Shown here: piece after piece, positions 1 through 10,323 of the stretch
How positions within the stretch are numbered: position 1 is the first letter of the stretch
Layout of the letters: every line of letters begins with the position of its first letter
Assembly (NCBI GenBank): GCA_020205615.1
Contig: CM035167.1
Location: forward strand, 57,557,023 to 57,621,022
Length of the DNA stretch: 64,000 bases
Direction of reading: 5' to 3'
From: Panax quinquefolius
Lineage: Eukaryota > Streptophyta > Magnoliopsida > Apiales > Araliaceae
Notes under the pieces: generated by a model
Databases searched by the model: none
What the model was told of the DNA's origin: nothing
Seen by the model: only the letters and a program-made list of their open reading frames with translations
Position numbers and translations under genes: made by a program

Positions 1-98
1 TTAATATATATAAGTATATATATATAAATATATTAAAGCAAAGAACGCTCCGGCATCAAGTTCAGGCTCAATCGAGGCATAACTCGATAATGTTAGTC

Positions 99-165
<67 letters not shown>
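99..165. repeat. (TA)n microsatellite in A0 LTR
   Basis: About 66 bp of nearly pure TA. It corresponds to the first TA tract of the A1 LTRs (16,612 and 37,158). The flank at 60-96 is the inverse of the GACTAACATTATCGAG segment next to those tracts. Confidence 0.95.
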
Positions 166-169
<4 letters not shown>

Positions 170-473
170 CTGGAAGGAAACCATGGACCGAAGTCCGGGC
201 AAAAGCAAGCAACACGACTCTTAACGTGTAGAAGGGTGTGTGCAAAGATGAAGAGAAAGACTCTAAAGTGTGTGAGAAGGCTTACAGCTGACTGATAAAA
301 AGGGCTTCTATATCTTTAGAGTGGGTAAACACTGGGCTTTTGTGGGTACAAAAGAGGCTATATATGAGCTCACAGGTGTTTGAAAGTGGGAAAATACACT
401 GTATGGCGATTGCAGAGCAAATTGTGAAGGGTTTCCACGTCTTTTTTCTCTTAAAAATCAGCACCCCAAGCCT

Positions 474-485
474 CTTATTTATAGG
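474..485 (-). promoter_or_regulatory. TATA box of A0 LTR
   Basis: On the minus strand the sequence reads CCTATAAATAAGAGGC. It is homologous to the CTATAAATAGAGGGC boxes at 16,311 and 36,838. It would start the element's genomic RNA leftwards. Confidence 0.6.
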
Positions 486-1378
486 CAAAAGGTGCCGCAG
501 GTGTACCAGAGGCGGGTCGGGTCGGCTGGGATTCATTGGGTCAGTCGTCTCAAGCACGTGTACTCTGTGTAATTTGAATGTCCACTCGGATTTTGAGAAG
601 TGCAATCTGGGCATCCGTTTTGAGGTATTCAGGACCTATTTCGTACCGCCATTGTCGAGAGTTATGCGATGGCATGGGATTAGAGTTTGTCTACGAAGCC
701 TTTGAAGATGGGACGATGCCTCCGATCTTCAAGCTTCAACTTTCATCCGTTACCCCCTGATAATAGTCACGGGATTGGTTAGCCTTGTGGGACATTTTTG
801 CGTAGAGACCAGATGTGGCATCGTGTTGGACGAGATGGCGATGTTGCCCCTCAAATTATTATTATCCGGATTGGGCCAATAAGCGACGTTGCTTTCGGAC
901 TTTCTTGAGATTGAAGCTACTTGCATTTGTTGAAGATCCTCATTGTCATCTTTGAGGTGTGTTTGTCTTCCCGATGTGATTGCCGTGTTGGCACAGTGTA
1001 TTTCGTTGTGAGTGCCGAGATTGAAGCTGATGGCATTTGAAACAAGCATTTCCGGGGTTATCTCCGAAACTGCATTCCTTGGGGTTATCACCAAGGTTGG
1101 TGGCTATTCCCATAGTTGGGGCTGAGACTGGATACCTCAAGGTTATCTCCGAGATTAATCGGTCTTCTCTGATGTGTGTTCCATTATTGTATCTGCAGGT
1201 CTTGGGGTTAAATCCGAGGTTGAAACCGTTACTCCAAGATTGCGATCCGGGGTTAATGCTGAACTTCTGGTAGTATCCGGTATGGATTTGGATTGTCTTT
1301 CAGGGTTCTCTCTTAAAAGACGAATCTGTCCTCCTGCAATATTAGTAATAGTAGTACAGAAAATTTCGAGTGTCTACA

Positions 1379-1394
1379 GATGCCCCTCTTTATC
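1379..1394 (-). other. Polypurine tract of A0
   Basis: Minus strand GATAAAGAGGGGCATC lies directly against the LTR start. The identical tract precedes the A1 3' LTR at 35,903-35,918. It primes plus-strand DNA synthesis. Confidence 0.8.
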
Positions 1395-1844
1395 ATACTC
1401 ATATATGGCGATGCATGGGTAGGATAAAGAATCCTAGACACTTGAAACGCAACAAGATAAACATGGTGCTAAGGGTAGTAACATGATGCAAATGTATGAT
1501 GCATGTGTACGGGGTTGTGGCCCAACATGTTGGGGATGATTGCTGGTTCCCTGTTGCTTCAACCGGGATTGCAATCTTGACCAGATCCGATGTGCAATTT
1601 AATCTGTTAGGATATTGGTGTTGGAGTTATCACCAAATTCCTGCGTTCTTGATAACGACTTGATGTTGAAGGGGTATCTCTTCTGTGTAAGAGATCTGTG
1701 GGCATAAAGCTTGATCTATTTGAGGATGTGTATAACATATTCCATCATCTATCCTCTTGGATAATGTTGACCTCTCTGGTTAATATCGCCAGAATATGTC
1801 ATGATTCTTGTTGGATTTATCGCCCACAAAGAAATCTTTGTCGA

Positions 1845-2460
1845 GGATGCGACCTTCGTTGACTTGTGAATCAACGGCTGAAACATCCTGTGGGATATGC
1901 TGTCAAGGTTGTTTGGCCTTTGCTGATGTGTGAATCAACGGCTGAAACTCTATGAGGAGATCGTCAAGGTTTCTTGACATTTGCTGACGTGTAGATCAAC
2001 GGAGCATTGCATTGTGACCCCTTCACGGGATCCATTGGGAATATGAGCATCCGGGTATGAGAACCTCGAACATCTCTATAGCTCGACAGTTTAAACGCTT
2101 ATCTATTTGAAATGATGTCAAGGTTGCTTGACCTTCGTTGATACATGTGTCAACGGTTGAGCATACGTTTCTACTCCCGCCGGAGATATACGTTGTTACC
2201 CCCGTCGGGGACCTATTGGGGACGCATAAGTATGTACGTAACTACCGAATGGTTCTAAATGCTTCGATGGGTTTACCGCCATCTAATTTGAAATAATGTC
2301 AAGGCCGCTTGACCTTCGTTTATAAATTGTCAGCGGATGAACGTGTTGTAACCCCCCAGGGATCTATGTTGTAACCCGTCGAGACTCACGTTGTAACCCG
2401 TCGGGGACTCACGTTATAACCCGTCGGGGACTCACGTTATAACTTCGCGTCGGGATCCAT
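1845..2460. repeat. Hairpin-rich tandem repeats between PMD gene and LTR of A0
   Basis: Two repeat types are mixed here. One carries GTCAAGGTTGCTTGAC, a 6-bp stem with a 4-base loop, beside a CGTTGATxxACACGTCAAC-like segment, seen near 1,890, 1,960, 2,130 and 2,300. The other is a unit of about 26 bp with GTAACCCGTCGGGGACTCAC, repeated about five times at 2,346-2,455. The inverse arrangement is at 35,000-35,460 in A1. The flanking spacers, 1,395-1,844 and 2,461-3,514, show no gene. Confidence 0.75.
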
Positions 2461-3514
2461 ATAAGGTAACGACCGGAGTAAAGTGAGATCGGACCTATAT
2501 AAGGTATTGTCAAATGTGATTTGCGACAACTGAGGTCATTGGCACAGTATACCTTGTGTTCAGGCGACTACTAATGAGTGATGTGCAGATTCAAAGTCTC
2601 ATCTGAGAAGACCAGGATTGTATGCTGTTTTGCTCAATCGCATGACATTTTTATTCCCGATTTGACCTTTCTAGCCCGTAAGAACTCCGTTTCAACTCGA
2701 ATCGACCGAAATTTGGAGGGTGGGACCCACATAGAGAAGTCAGTAAGGTGCACCGCTTCTAGCAGTAGTGGGCTCTGCGGCTTGACAGCGTGGATGATAA
2801 ATCCCGGTGAGCTTCACTTCACAAGTCACTTTTAACTTGTTTAACTTTAGAAAAACCGCGAGCCACTTTCAGATTTGCTAAGTTCGGGCTACTTTCTGCA
2901 AATTCTGTCATCGTACAAGTGTTCTACACTATTCTGGTAACGCATGCATGTATTTTTTCCAGTTTCTGTCCGTTAGATTGTGAGATATTGCACGAAATGC
3001 ATCTAAACACATAGTAGTGATTATGTATGCACAAATGACTTAATAAAAAATATTCAACATAGTAAATGTTAGTATTAAACCATGCTGAACATAATGATGT
3101 GAAAAAATTAACTTACGAGGACGGTCAATTGGCACTTTTTTCTGCTATTTTTTGTCCTATTTGAGGTCCAATGAGAAAAAGGTAGAAAGGTAAGATACTC
3201 CTAGCATTGAGGTTGGCCTTATTCATGATGAGTTTAATTTTTAATGCATATATTATGTATATGACTTTGGGGCAGGTGTGCTACTGAATGGCCACCTAGA
3301 CATGCCTGTGCGCATGTGGATAGTATTATTTTCAAAGGGGACTATGGCAAAATTTTTCCAAATGTAGGCATTGGGTAGTCATGCATTCTAACTCTATTAT
3401 ATATTAAAGTAAATGCATGCATGCATATAGTCATATAATACATTTTAGAAAGCTCCATGTAAGGCAATACCACACCCTTTCTGAGGTGATTTGGAGACTT
3501 GTTGTCCAGATATT
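2461..3514. other. Noncoding spacer upstream of PMD pseudogene
   Basis: I see no convincing coding sequence. The part from about 2,736 onwards has no counterpart in A1, which is deleted from here to 4,503. It should hold the promoter of the plus-strand PMD-like gene, but I cannot point to a clear TATA box at a suitable distance. Confidence 0.4.
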
Positions 3515-5276
3515 ATGGATCCGGATCAGCCAAGCAGTTCTTACAGGACCGCCTTCAAGGCGTCTGGCGGAGGGCTTCGAAGTGCCTCGTCCCAGATTAC
3601 ATCGAAGGCTGACCTCGTCGGTTGGTGGAGGTCGTGATTCATCCAAATCCGTGTAGAGGTTCCAGACGTTGAGGACAAGGAGGTGGATATTGAGGATCCC
3701 CCTGTTGTGTACATATCTCGCGGGGAGCTTCGAGAGCATCCGGTGGTGAACCCGAGTTGCTAGGTGATTTGGGTAGACACCCATCGATGTACTTGCATGC
3801 TAACGAGGTATGACGTTAGACTTTATCTTCCTTCTTTCCTATTGATGAGGATTAAAAGGGTCTTGATGTTGATCTGTGCTTCATGCAGGTTCCAAGTTTT
3901 ACACAGCCTCGGGGGAACTGGTTTAGCATCCACTCCATGTACCAGGCGCTTCATCCTGATTATAGAGCAGTAGTGCATGAGTAGGGATTTGGGGCATTTT
4001 TCTCTATCCTTCCACGTCATTGTCCCTGGGGTTACCTTAGGGCATTGTCTGAGCGATGGTTTCATCAGACTCAGTCACTCCACCTGCTAGATTGTGAGGT
4101 GATGATGACGCCTATGGATTGGCGATTTATCACAGGTATTGAGTTTGGAGGGGAGCCAGTGCCTTGCATGGCGAATATCACTCCTACTGCAGTCCGATCT
4201 TTACTAAGAGTAGGACTCAAAGGTAGGACTGTCCGTTCAGGTCCTTTGAGCGTAGATGCTATGAGTGGGCTATTGAGTGAGCCCATGCCTGATGATGTCA
4301 GGATCAGGGATCGCGTTCTGTAACGATTGTGGACCGTATAGGAGAGTACAATTGGGGCTCTTACACCTTTGCCTATTTCCTCCGGGGAATGCGTCTGCGC
4401 TCATAGGGTTTGACCGAGGCTTGGCTAGGATTTTACCTGTTTTTGCTGGTGAGTATTTCTCTTATCTTTTCCTTTCACAGGTTAAGAGTGTTTACTGATA
4501 GCAGATGTTTTGCCATTGTGTTGGCAGTTTTGGGCCTATGAGAGGCTTACATGTTTGCGTCCTGTGAGTGTGTTTGGCTTAGATACCTATCCATGAGAAC
4601 GATGATGGCATCATTCTATTTTGCCAGAGGTCCCTGTATTTGAGGGCTTCGCTCATTGTCGTATGCAGCTAGAGTTGCTGACGCCCGACGCCATCACATG
4701 GCTTCCATATTCAGGGGATCATTTGATCATCGGTTTTGAGGATGGACACCCTACTGGAGTAGAGTATTTGATTTCCATCCGGAGATTTCCTCTGTTCACC
4801 AATGGAGGCTGGGAGCTCTATTTAGGAGAGCGTGCTATTAGGAGCACCACAGGGGAGATTCGTATACCGATCTTGCCTCCTGTTAGGAGTTATTGGCCTG
4901 TATCACAGTTACCCGCTATTGATATTTCATTGTTGGGAGTTGACGGTTTTGATTTATCTGAGGGTCCATGTACTCAGATTGGGTGGCATGTGTCCGAGCT
5001 TCGACTCATCTGACCCAGATTGATAGCTTGACCCGGCAGTTGGATCGGGCACATATATTTATTCAGCATTTGGGCAAAGATCCAGCAGAGGCGGAGACAT
5101 TTGTTCCTTCCAGCTCAGGTGCTGGCCCCTCAGACTACCCATTTGGTTTTGCCGGCGCAGATCCTCCCCTTTATAGGCCTGACATCCCTGTTGATAGAGA
5201 TCCAGTGACTCAGGAGGAATTACATCAGGTGGACAGGATTGAGGATGTGGACATTGAGACCCTTGTCTTCTTCTGA
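3515..5276 (+). pseudogene. Plant mobile domain (PMD)-like gene, antisense to A0
   Basis: The start is the ATG at 3,515 (MDPDQPSSSY). A first exon ends at GGTATGACG; a candidate 81-bp intron lies at 3,808-3,888 (ends TTCATGCAG). Then comes a segment recognisable as PMD: ALSERWFHQTQSLHLLDCEV at about 4,040, followed by MTPMDWRFITGIEFGGEPV. PMD proteins have a matching stretch in which an ERW-x-xET-FH motif precedes LEDVALLLGL. A YNWGSYTFAYFLRG block at about 4,350 and FWAYERL at 4,528 continue the domain. They are joined by a candidate 79-bp phase-0 intron, 4,449-4,527 (GTGAGT...TTGGCAG). The C-terminal part runs from 4,621, with a short coil (TQIDSLTRQLDRAH) near 5,015. In-frame stops and frameshifts make it a pseudogene. 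PMD is shared by host nuclear proteins (MAIN/MAIL) and many transposons. Its role here is unknown. Confidence 0.65.
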
Positions 5277-5569
5277 TGTGTATTCTCGCTATATCTTTTG
5301 ATAGGTCTCTGTTAGATATTGGGTGGTTGTTCCCCATTCTTGCTATATCTTTAGATAGGCCCCTGTTAGTAATAGGGCGTTTATGCCCCATTTTCATGTA
5401 CTGGTAGATGTATAGAGCTGATGTATTAGATGATGATATATTTAGGAATGTATGCACCATTTTTTTTTATTCCCTATATCATATTGCCATCCATTATCTG
5501 TTATGCATGTATCATGTTATGCATATTTATGTATGTCCAGAGATACTCGGTATTGACCTGGATGGTCTT
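5277..5569. repeat. Spacer with two tandem ~64-bp units
   Basis: Two copies of a unit containing CTCGCTATATCTTTTGATAG and CCTGTTAG lie at about 5,285-5,400. The same duplication is at about 33,730-33,850 in A1. It sits between the PMD-like and DUF7745-like genes and could be a 3' UTR/5' UTR or an intron joining them. Confidence 0.5.
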
Positions 5570-7343
5570 ATGACAAGGCCCTTACATTGATGGCTTCTTG
5601 ACAGTTAGTCAGTATAGATCATACCCCACCGTCTAATGGTGGTATTGGGTATCTTTCGTGAGTACGATAGCATGTCACCACCAGATAGGTGATTTGTAGA
5701 CTGTTATTGCAAAGATACCATGACCCTTTTGGCATTTCGTGTTCCCCTGCAGGATTTGTAGATGGGATGCTAGAGCATTGGCTAGCCGATAGGCGGTATT
5801 TCGCTTTGGCACCCATGAGTTGACTCCTACTCTAGAGGAGTATGCCCATTTGACGATGCTACCCCTAGACCGACCTTGCGTACACATGGCTTTGGGAGAC
5901 ATGAGTAGACGATTCATGACTCTCACCGGATTGAGGCGCAGAGTAGTGCGTGATGAGTGACATCTAGCCGTATGATCTCGGCGTTTTTACGTGTGATGAT
6001 TTGGTGCGGAGGATAGCTACTCATGACATTCAGGGGATTTCACTGTGTCAGAGGATCATTAGCGTTCGGCTAGAGTTGATGTACTGATACTATGTGTACT
6101 GTCATACGTGTACATGCCGCGGTACATGGATGAGATAGATATAGGCGTTATCATGGCGGTAAGAGCTCTCAGGGAGGGTCGTACCATTGTACCTATGATC
6201 ATGGCAGAGACCTTGCAATCAGTGTCCTACTATCGTACTTACCCGTCAGGTGTGTTTACAGGGAGTTCGGTCATGCTGTATGTGTGGTTTATGTCACATT
6301 TGCGACCAGTTGGTAGCTTTAGATGGAACGGGTATTGTTTCTCCTATGAGGTGGCTATGTCGTATTCCTTTCAGCCATCGGAATGTGTAGATGCTCAGTC
6401 CTAGTCCGCATTTTTGGCAGATATACGAGATCCATTTAGCATATTATTGTGCTCGGGGCTTTACTCACCATACAGCTTCATTACTCATGCTCCGGGCATG
6501 GATTTCCTCCCTTTGGCTGGCTTGAGGGGCATGGCGACTTATCATCCATTGGCCGTGATGTCGCAGTTTGACCAGTTCCAGGATTTTCATCCTTTCGAGG
6601 GGGCGGCAGGTCAGTGCTCAGCTTCTCGATACCTCTTAGTCGAGGACTGATCTCGTGTATACACTTGTTGGGATCAGCGTGAGCTAGCTGCTTTTCCTGC
6701 CAGTCGTCCCGGTTATTCCGCAGAGTACTCCGCATGGATGGAGACGGAGGTTTTATCGGCTGCAGCAGTATTTGCAGTACCAGAGATTGAGTTAGATGAT
6801 GTAGAGCCTATAGAGGACATTGATACCTACATCGAGGAGGATACTGCTGTTGGGTTGCCAGAATTTCTTCCGGATTCTCCTAGTACCAGTACTTTTGTGA
6901 TCCAGCACTTGGCACAGTATTTAGAGAAGAGTCTTCATCTGATGACCTTTGAGAGAGACCATATTCGATCTATGATGTCGACTGCTCTTGATGTGAGGGA
7001 CGCCGCCCTATTAGAGAGAGACGAGGCATTAGCTCGTAGAGATGCCGCTGTTGTTGAGAGGGATGAGGCCAGGTCAAACAGAGACGCAGTGATAGTTGAG
7101 CGGGATAGTGCTATATCTGCCCGGGATGTGGCTGTCACAGATAGTACTGCAGCGAGGTCCCTTACCACTGGTATGATCGCAGAGATGAGTGCTTATATCG
7201 ATGAGCATATGGTCATCATGTAGACAACTTCTGATCTATTCGATCGCGTGGATATTCTCATGCAGGAGACCACAGCTTTACCTTCTTCTTCTGAGAGGGA
7301 TGCCATGTTGGTCTTGCTAGCTCGCATATACCCTGATTCGTAG
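5570..7343 (+). pseudogene. DUF7745-like gene with coiled-coil tail, antisense to A0
   Basis: It aligns with the better preserved minus-strand copy at 31,777-33,554. The start ATG (MTRPL) is at 5,570 and the stop is at 7,341. The N-terminal part carries the DUF7745 signature: GMLEHWLADRRYF, then LTPTLEEYAHLTML at about 5,820. The middle part (6,108-6,404) has YMPRYMDEIDIGVIMAVRAL, an AETLQSVSYY stretch and VMLYVWFMSHLRP. Family members show AETFRSLN-x(n)-FIGCAQLLxVWxxSHF there. An acidic stretch follows at 6,740-6,880. The tail at 6,950-7,170 is made of repeated RDxAxxERDxA units, a predicted coiled coil. Several frameshifts and stops are present, including one TAG just after the coil. Function unknown. 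Confidence 0.7.
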
Positions 7344-7592
7344 ATGATCTTGTATTTACCTGCACAGACTAGCTTAGCCATTTTGTCATGTACAGTTCAC
7401 ATTGTGTATATATCAAACAACATTATATAGGATAGGGAAATATATTTTTGGATCACTTCCCTTTTAGATATGCCTTGCTATTTGCTTGATATTTTGCCTG
7501 CTGCTTCAGGGCTTGTGATCTGGATGAATTCTGAATTCTTCCTTGGTGGATGGACATTGAGCTGTCTTTGGATAGTTCAGAATGGATCATTG
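7344..7592 (+). other. 3' flank of DUF7745 gene, ending at deletion junction
   Basis: This is homologous, in inverse orientation, to about 31,515-31,770. Similarity with A1 stops after TCAGAATGGATCAT at about 7,590, where B's LTR begins. No coding sequence seen. Confidence 0.6.
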
Positions 7593-9073
7593 TGGTTAGT
7601 AAATTCAAAGTTGTTAGATTTATTAGTAAGTTACAAACGCATTATGTGATAACTTAGTATACACAATGAATGTTAGACAAGTGTTTTGAAGTCAACACTT
7701 GGAATTTCTGAAATGTAAATGGTAATGTAAGAATTGTATTGAAGTAACAAGTTTAACTAGAAATGTGTGTTATGTTGGAAAGTGAATGTTAGTATATCTA
7801 ATAGATATTGTGGTTCTGATACTATGTGTAGGTGAACGTGAGTTTTAATATTATAGCTTACGCTCGAGGCAAGTTCTCTAACTCTACTTTTATAATAATT
7901 GTGCAAGTATCTAAACTCTCTTTGAACAAGTTTTCTAACTCTATACTTTCGTTGAGTTGGTTTGTTTATTATTGTGCAAGCTTACTTGTCCTATTTCAAT
8001 TATAATTTTGTAAGCTTTTGTATCTAGTTTGTTCATGATGATGCAAGTTTTCTAAACCTTATTTTGATGTTGAGAAATTTATTCTTGTCTTTAACTTGTT
8101 AATTAGCATGCAAGTTTATATAATCTGATATATTGAGGTTGAATAGTTTTTATTGTTCAAATTGCTATTCGTTATGCATGCTTAATATTCAATTCTAAAT
8201 AACCTTGGCTTAATATTGTTCAAGCAAGGTATGTTATAGTTATTCAATATTTATGCACTTAGATTATTCCTAAAGCATAATTTTAATATATAATGTTAAT
8301 TCACTTATAATTTATTCCGTAGCATAATGTGATTACCTTTTATTCAACTAATCCTTGGTTGATGTTTGTTGAATTCCAAATTACCTTGAAATGTATCCAA
8401 ACCAAACTTACTTTGGTGTGGACTTGTAATCTAAATACTGAGATGAAGAACCCTACTAGTAGGGGTTTACGCTTAGCGTTGAAATGTTTGTGCACAATAC
8501 ATTGTACGAAGGGCTGATCCCCATAAGTATGTGGAGTCCTTATAGTCTTATGACTGATAAAGTTAAAGTTGAAAGAGTACTTATAACTGTGGACATGGTT
8601 CGTGGTCATTAGACGCTCAGTTGTATAATTCAGAATGTTAATAAAACGTATTATTCAGTTCTATTGAGCCTATTATTTGGTAGTTAATGTAAAGTTTTAG
8701 TCAATTTCATTTCAAGTGAGCCTTATTTGCTCACTCTTGCTTATATAAATATTACAGCTAAGGATGAAAAGGTTGATGTACCTAGAACCAGTAAGGGAAA
8801 GGGAAAGATGAACAAGTACTGAAGACTTGTAATCATTTTGATATTTTATTATCAGACTTTAGTTTGAATGATTGTAATGAAGTTCATTTATTTTCCGCAT
8901 TTGAATGATTGTATATAAAGGTTAAATAAACTAGGAGATTTTATTAATGTAATCCCTTAAGAGAATGTTTATTATTCAATTTTTATTATGATTGGGTAGT
9001 TAGATATGAATGTTTTGATTAAGTGAATGCCAAATCTTGAGGTAATGAAGTACCGGGATTTTGGGGTGTCACA
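7593..9073 (+). repeat. 5' LTR of B, 5'-truncated
   Basis: It matches the 3' LTR from 54,944 onwards, so the first ~1.56 kb (counterpart of 53,383-54,943) is missing. It ends TTGGGGTGTCACA at 9,073, three bases before the primer site. A full LTR would be about 3.0 kb. Apart from AT-rich DNA it holds no gene; ORFs near 8,330-8,610 are not conserved coding sequence. Confidence 0.85.
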
Positions 9074-9076
9074 TGT

Positions 9077-9094
9077 TGGTATCAAAGCTTTAGG
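9077..9094 (+). other. Primer binding site of B (initiator tRNA-Met)
   Basis: TGGTATCAAAGCTTTAGG follows the LTR end after a 3-base spacer. The first 12 bases match the complement of the plant initiator tRNA-Met 3' end (TGGTATCAGAGC) with one change. Confidence 0.85.
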
Positions 9095-9281
9095 TTATGA
9101 ACCTTAGGTGGGGGAAAAACCTTAGGAAGTAACCTTTGAAAAGATAGTGGTGATAAACTCTTATTGAGTTTTAAGGAAGAAATAATAAAACACTTATGTG
9201 CTTATGTGATTATAACTTATGTGCTCGTGAGTGTCAGGTAGTGATGATTAATAATTAAAACTTAAAATTTTTGTTGTCGGG

Positions 9282-10036
9282 ATGACTAATGTCAGAGAAT
9301 TTAGTCAGGCTAGGGAGGAAGGACCTCAGTTGCCTAGAGAGGAGGAGTCTCGTGACATTCAAGTGGTTTGGGAACAACTACTGCCACGGGAGTCAGCTTC
9401 GTTGGTCACAGTGGTTGAAGATGAGGATGATGATGTGGAAGAGGATGAGGAGGATCCCGTTGAGCTGTGACTGTTGAATGAGGATGACAAGGAGGAGGAG
9501 GAGGATGAGGAAGGGATTCCATTGAACTTGATCACTACTCTTATGTACAATGAATTCTACGACCGCAACGTGGAACTTTAGGATACCTCGAGGAGTTGCA
9601 GGAGATAGTAGCTGAACAACAGACATCGATGGCACAAAAGGACGATGAGATCTAGTATCGAGATGAACGTTTGAACAATGTCGAAGAGAAGCTGGTTCAT
9701 ACTGAAGGAGAGAAAGAATAACTGATCGAGGAGATCGCAGAACTGAAGAACAAGCTGAAGGAAGAAGCTACTAAGAGGGCAAGAGCCGAAGACGCATATG
9801 AGGAAGCATTTTAACGAGCCGGGATAGCAGTGAAAGAAGTACAAGCAAAGAGAATGAAGATGGAAGAGATGAATAGTGTATTCAACACCGTGATTAATCA
9901 AGCTCAAGATCGGCTCGTGGGTTATCCGATTCAGTTCGAGACGCTGTCATCATTCATATTAGATCGCAGAACAATGTTCCGTATTATGGAGGAAGAACGT
10001 AGTAAGGCTAAGCAGTATCTTAGTAGATCATCTTAG
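9282..10036 (+). pseudogene. Extra ORF between primer site and gag of B (acidic, coiled coil)
   Basis: Starting with the ATG at 9,282 (MTNVREF), a reading frame of about 250 codons can be followed to TAG at 10,034. It is broken by one frameshift near 9,583 and four stops (about 9,468, 9,650, 9,718, 9,811). Each stop is one C-to-T step from Arg or Gln. The first third is very acidic (runs of Asp and Glu). The middle is a probable coiled coil (KLVHTEGEKE, EIAELKNKLKEEATKRA), and the end is MFRIMEEERSKAKQYL. I do not recognise a domain. It lies in the leader where chromoviruses normally have no gene. It could instead be an N-terminal gag extension or a captured host fragment. Confidence 0.5.
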
Positions 10037-10323
10037 CTGTTATGCAATTAATAAAATGTTAAATTATATGTAAATCCCAAGTGTTATGTAACCTATGGGA
10101 TATCATGATGATGTTGTCCTAAAACTTTTGTAGTTCAAGAAATTAATGTAGATAGCAGTGATGCTATTATTATGATGATTTCAACAAGATTTTGAATGAA
10201 TAAAAGTTATTATTTTATTTTATTCAAAGTGTTATGTGATAATTTCTTTTATGAGATGTAAGTTAAGTACAAATTACTTAAAAGAGTTGAGTAATAATCT
10301 AATGAGTATATTTTTAACAGAAA

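Larger units (their letters stand above)
1..1378 (-). repeat. 3' LTR of A0 (first 1.38 kb of the LTR, rest outside window)
   Basis: On the minus strand it starts TGTAGACACTC at 1,378, exactly like the A1 LTRs at 15,402 and 35,919. It runs leftwards through the U3 region and TATA box to the TA microsatellite at the window edge. The short plus-strand ORFs here are shadows. The copy is clearly diverged from both A1 LTRs. Confidence 0.85.
1..7592 (-). mobile_element. Tat-lineage Ty3/gypsy element A0, 3' part only
   Basis: This is the 3' part of a retrotransposon inserted on the minus strand. It reads as an inverted, diverged copy of about 31,500-37,250, the 3' part of element A1. It holds the beginning of a 3' LTR, a polypurine tract, a repeat-rich spacer, and two genes on the plus strand, antisense to the element. 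The gag-pol genes and 5' LTR expected to the right are missing: at about 7,592 the sequence passes straight into chromovirus B's LTR. No target-site duplication can be seen, because one end is outside the window and the other is a deletion junction. Confidence 0.85.

Noticed and set aside
340..1422. Several ORFs of 60-121 codons on both strands
   Set aside because: They lie in the A0 LTR, are not kept open in the matching A1 LTR regions and look like chance frames.
6935..7168. Minus-strand 77-codon Ser/Ala-rich ORF
   Set aside because: Shadow of the coiled-coil repeat on the plus strand; the same shadow appears opposite 31,928-32,161.
3515..7343. PMD and DUF7745 genes as normal host genes
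   Set aside because: They lie inside a repeated element, occur twice in the same place relative to LTR and polypurine tract, and contain stops and frameshifts.
9359..9550. Minus-strand Ser-rich ORF
   Set aside because: Antisense of the GAG/GAT-rich acidic stretch of the extra ORF in B.
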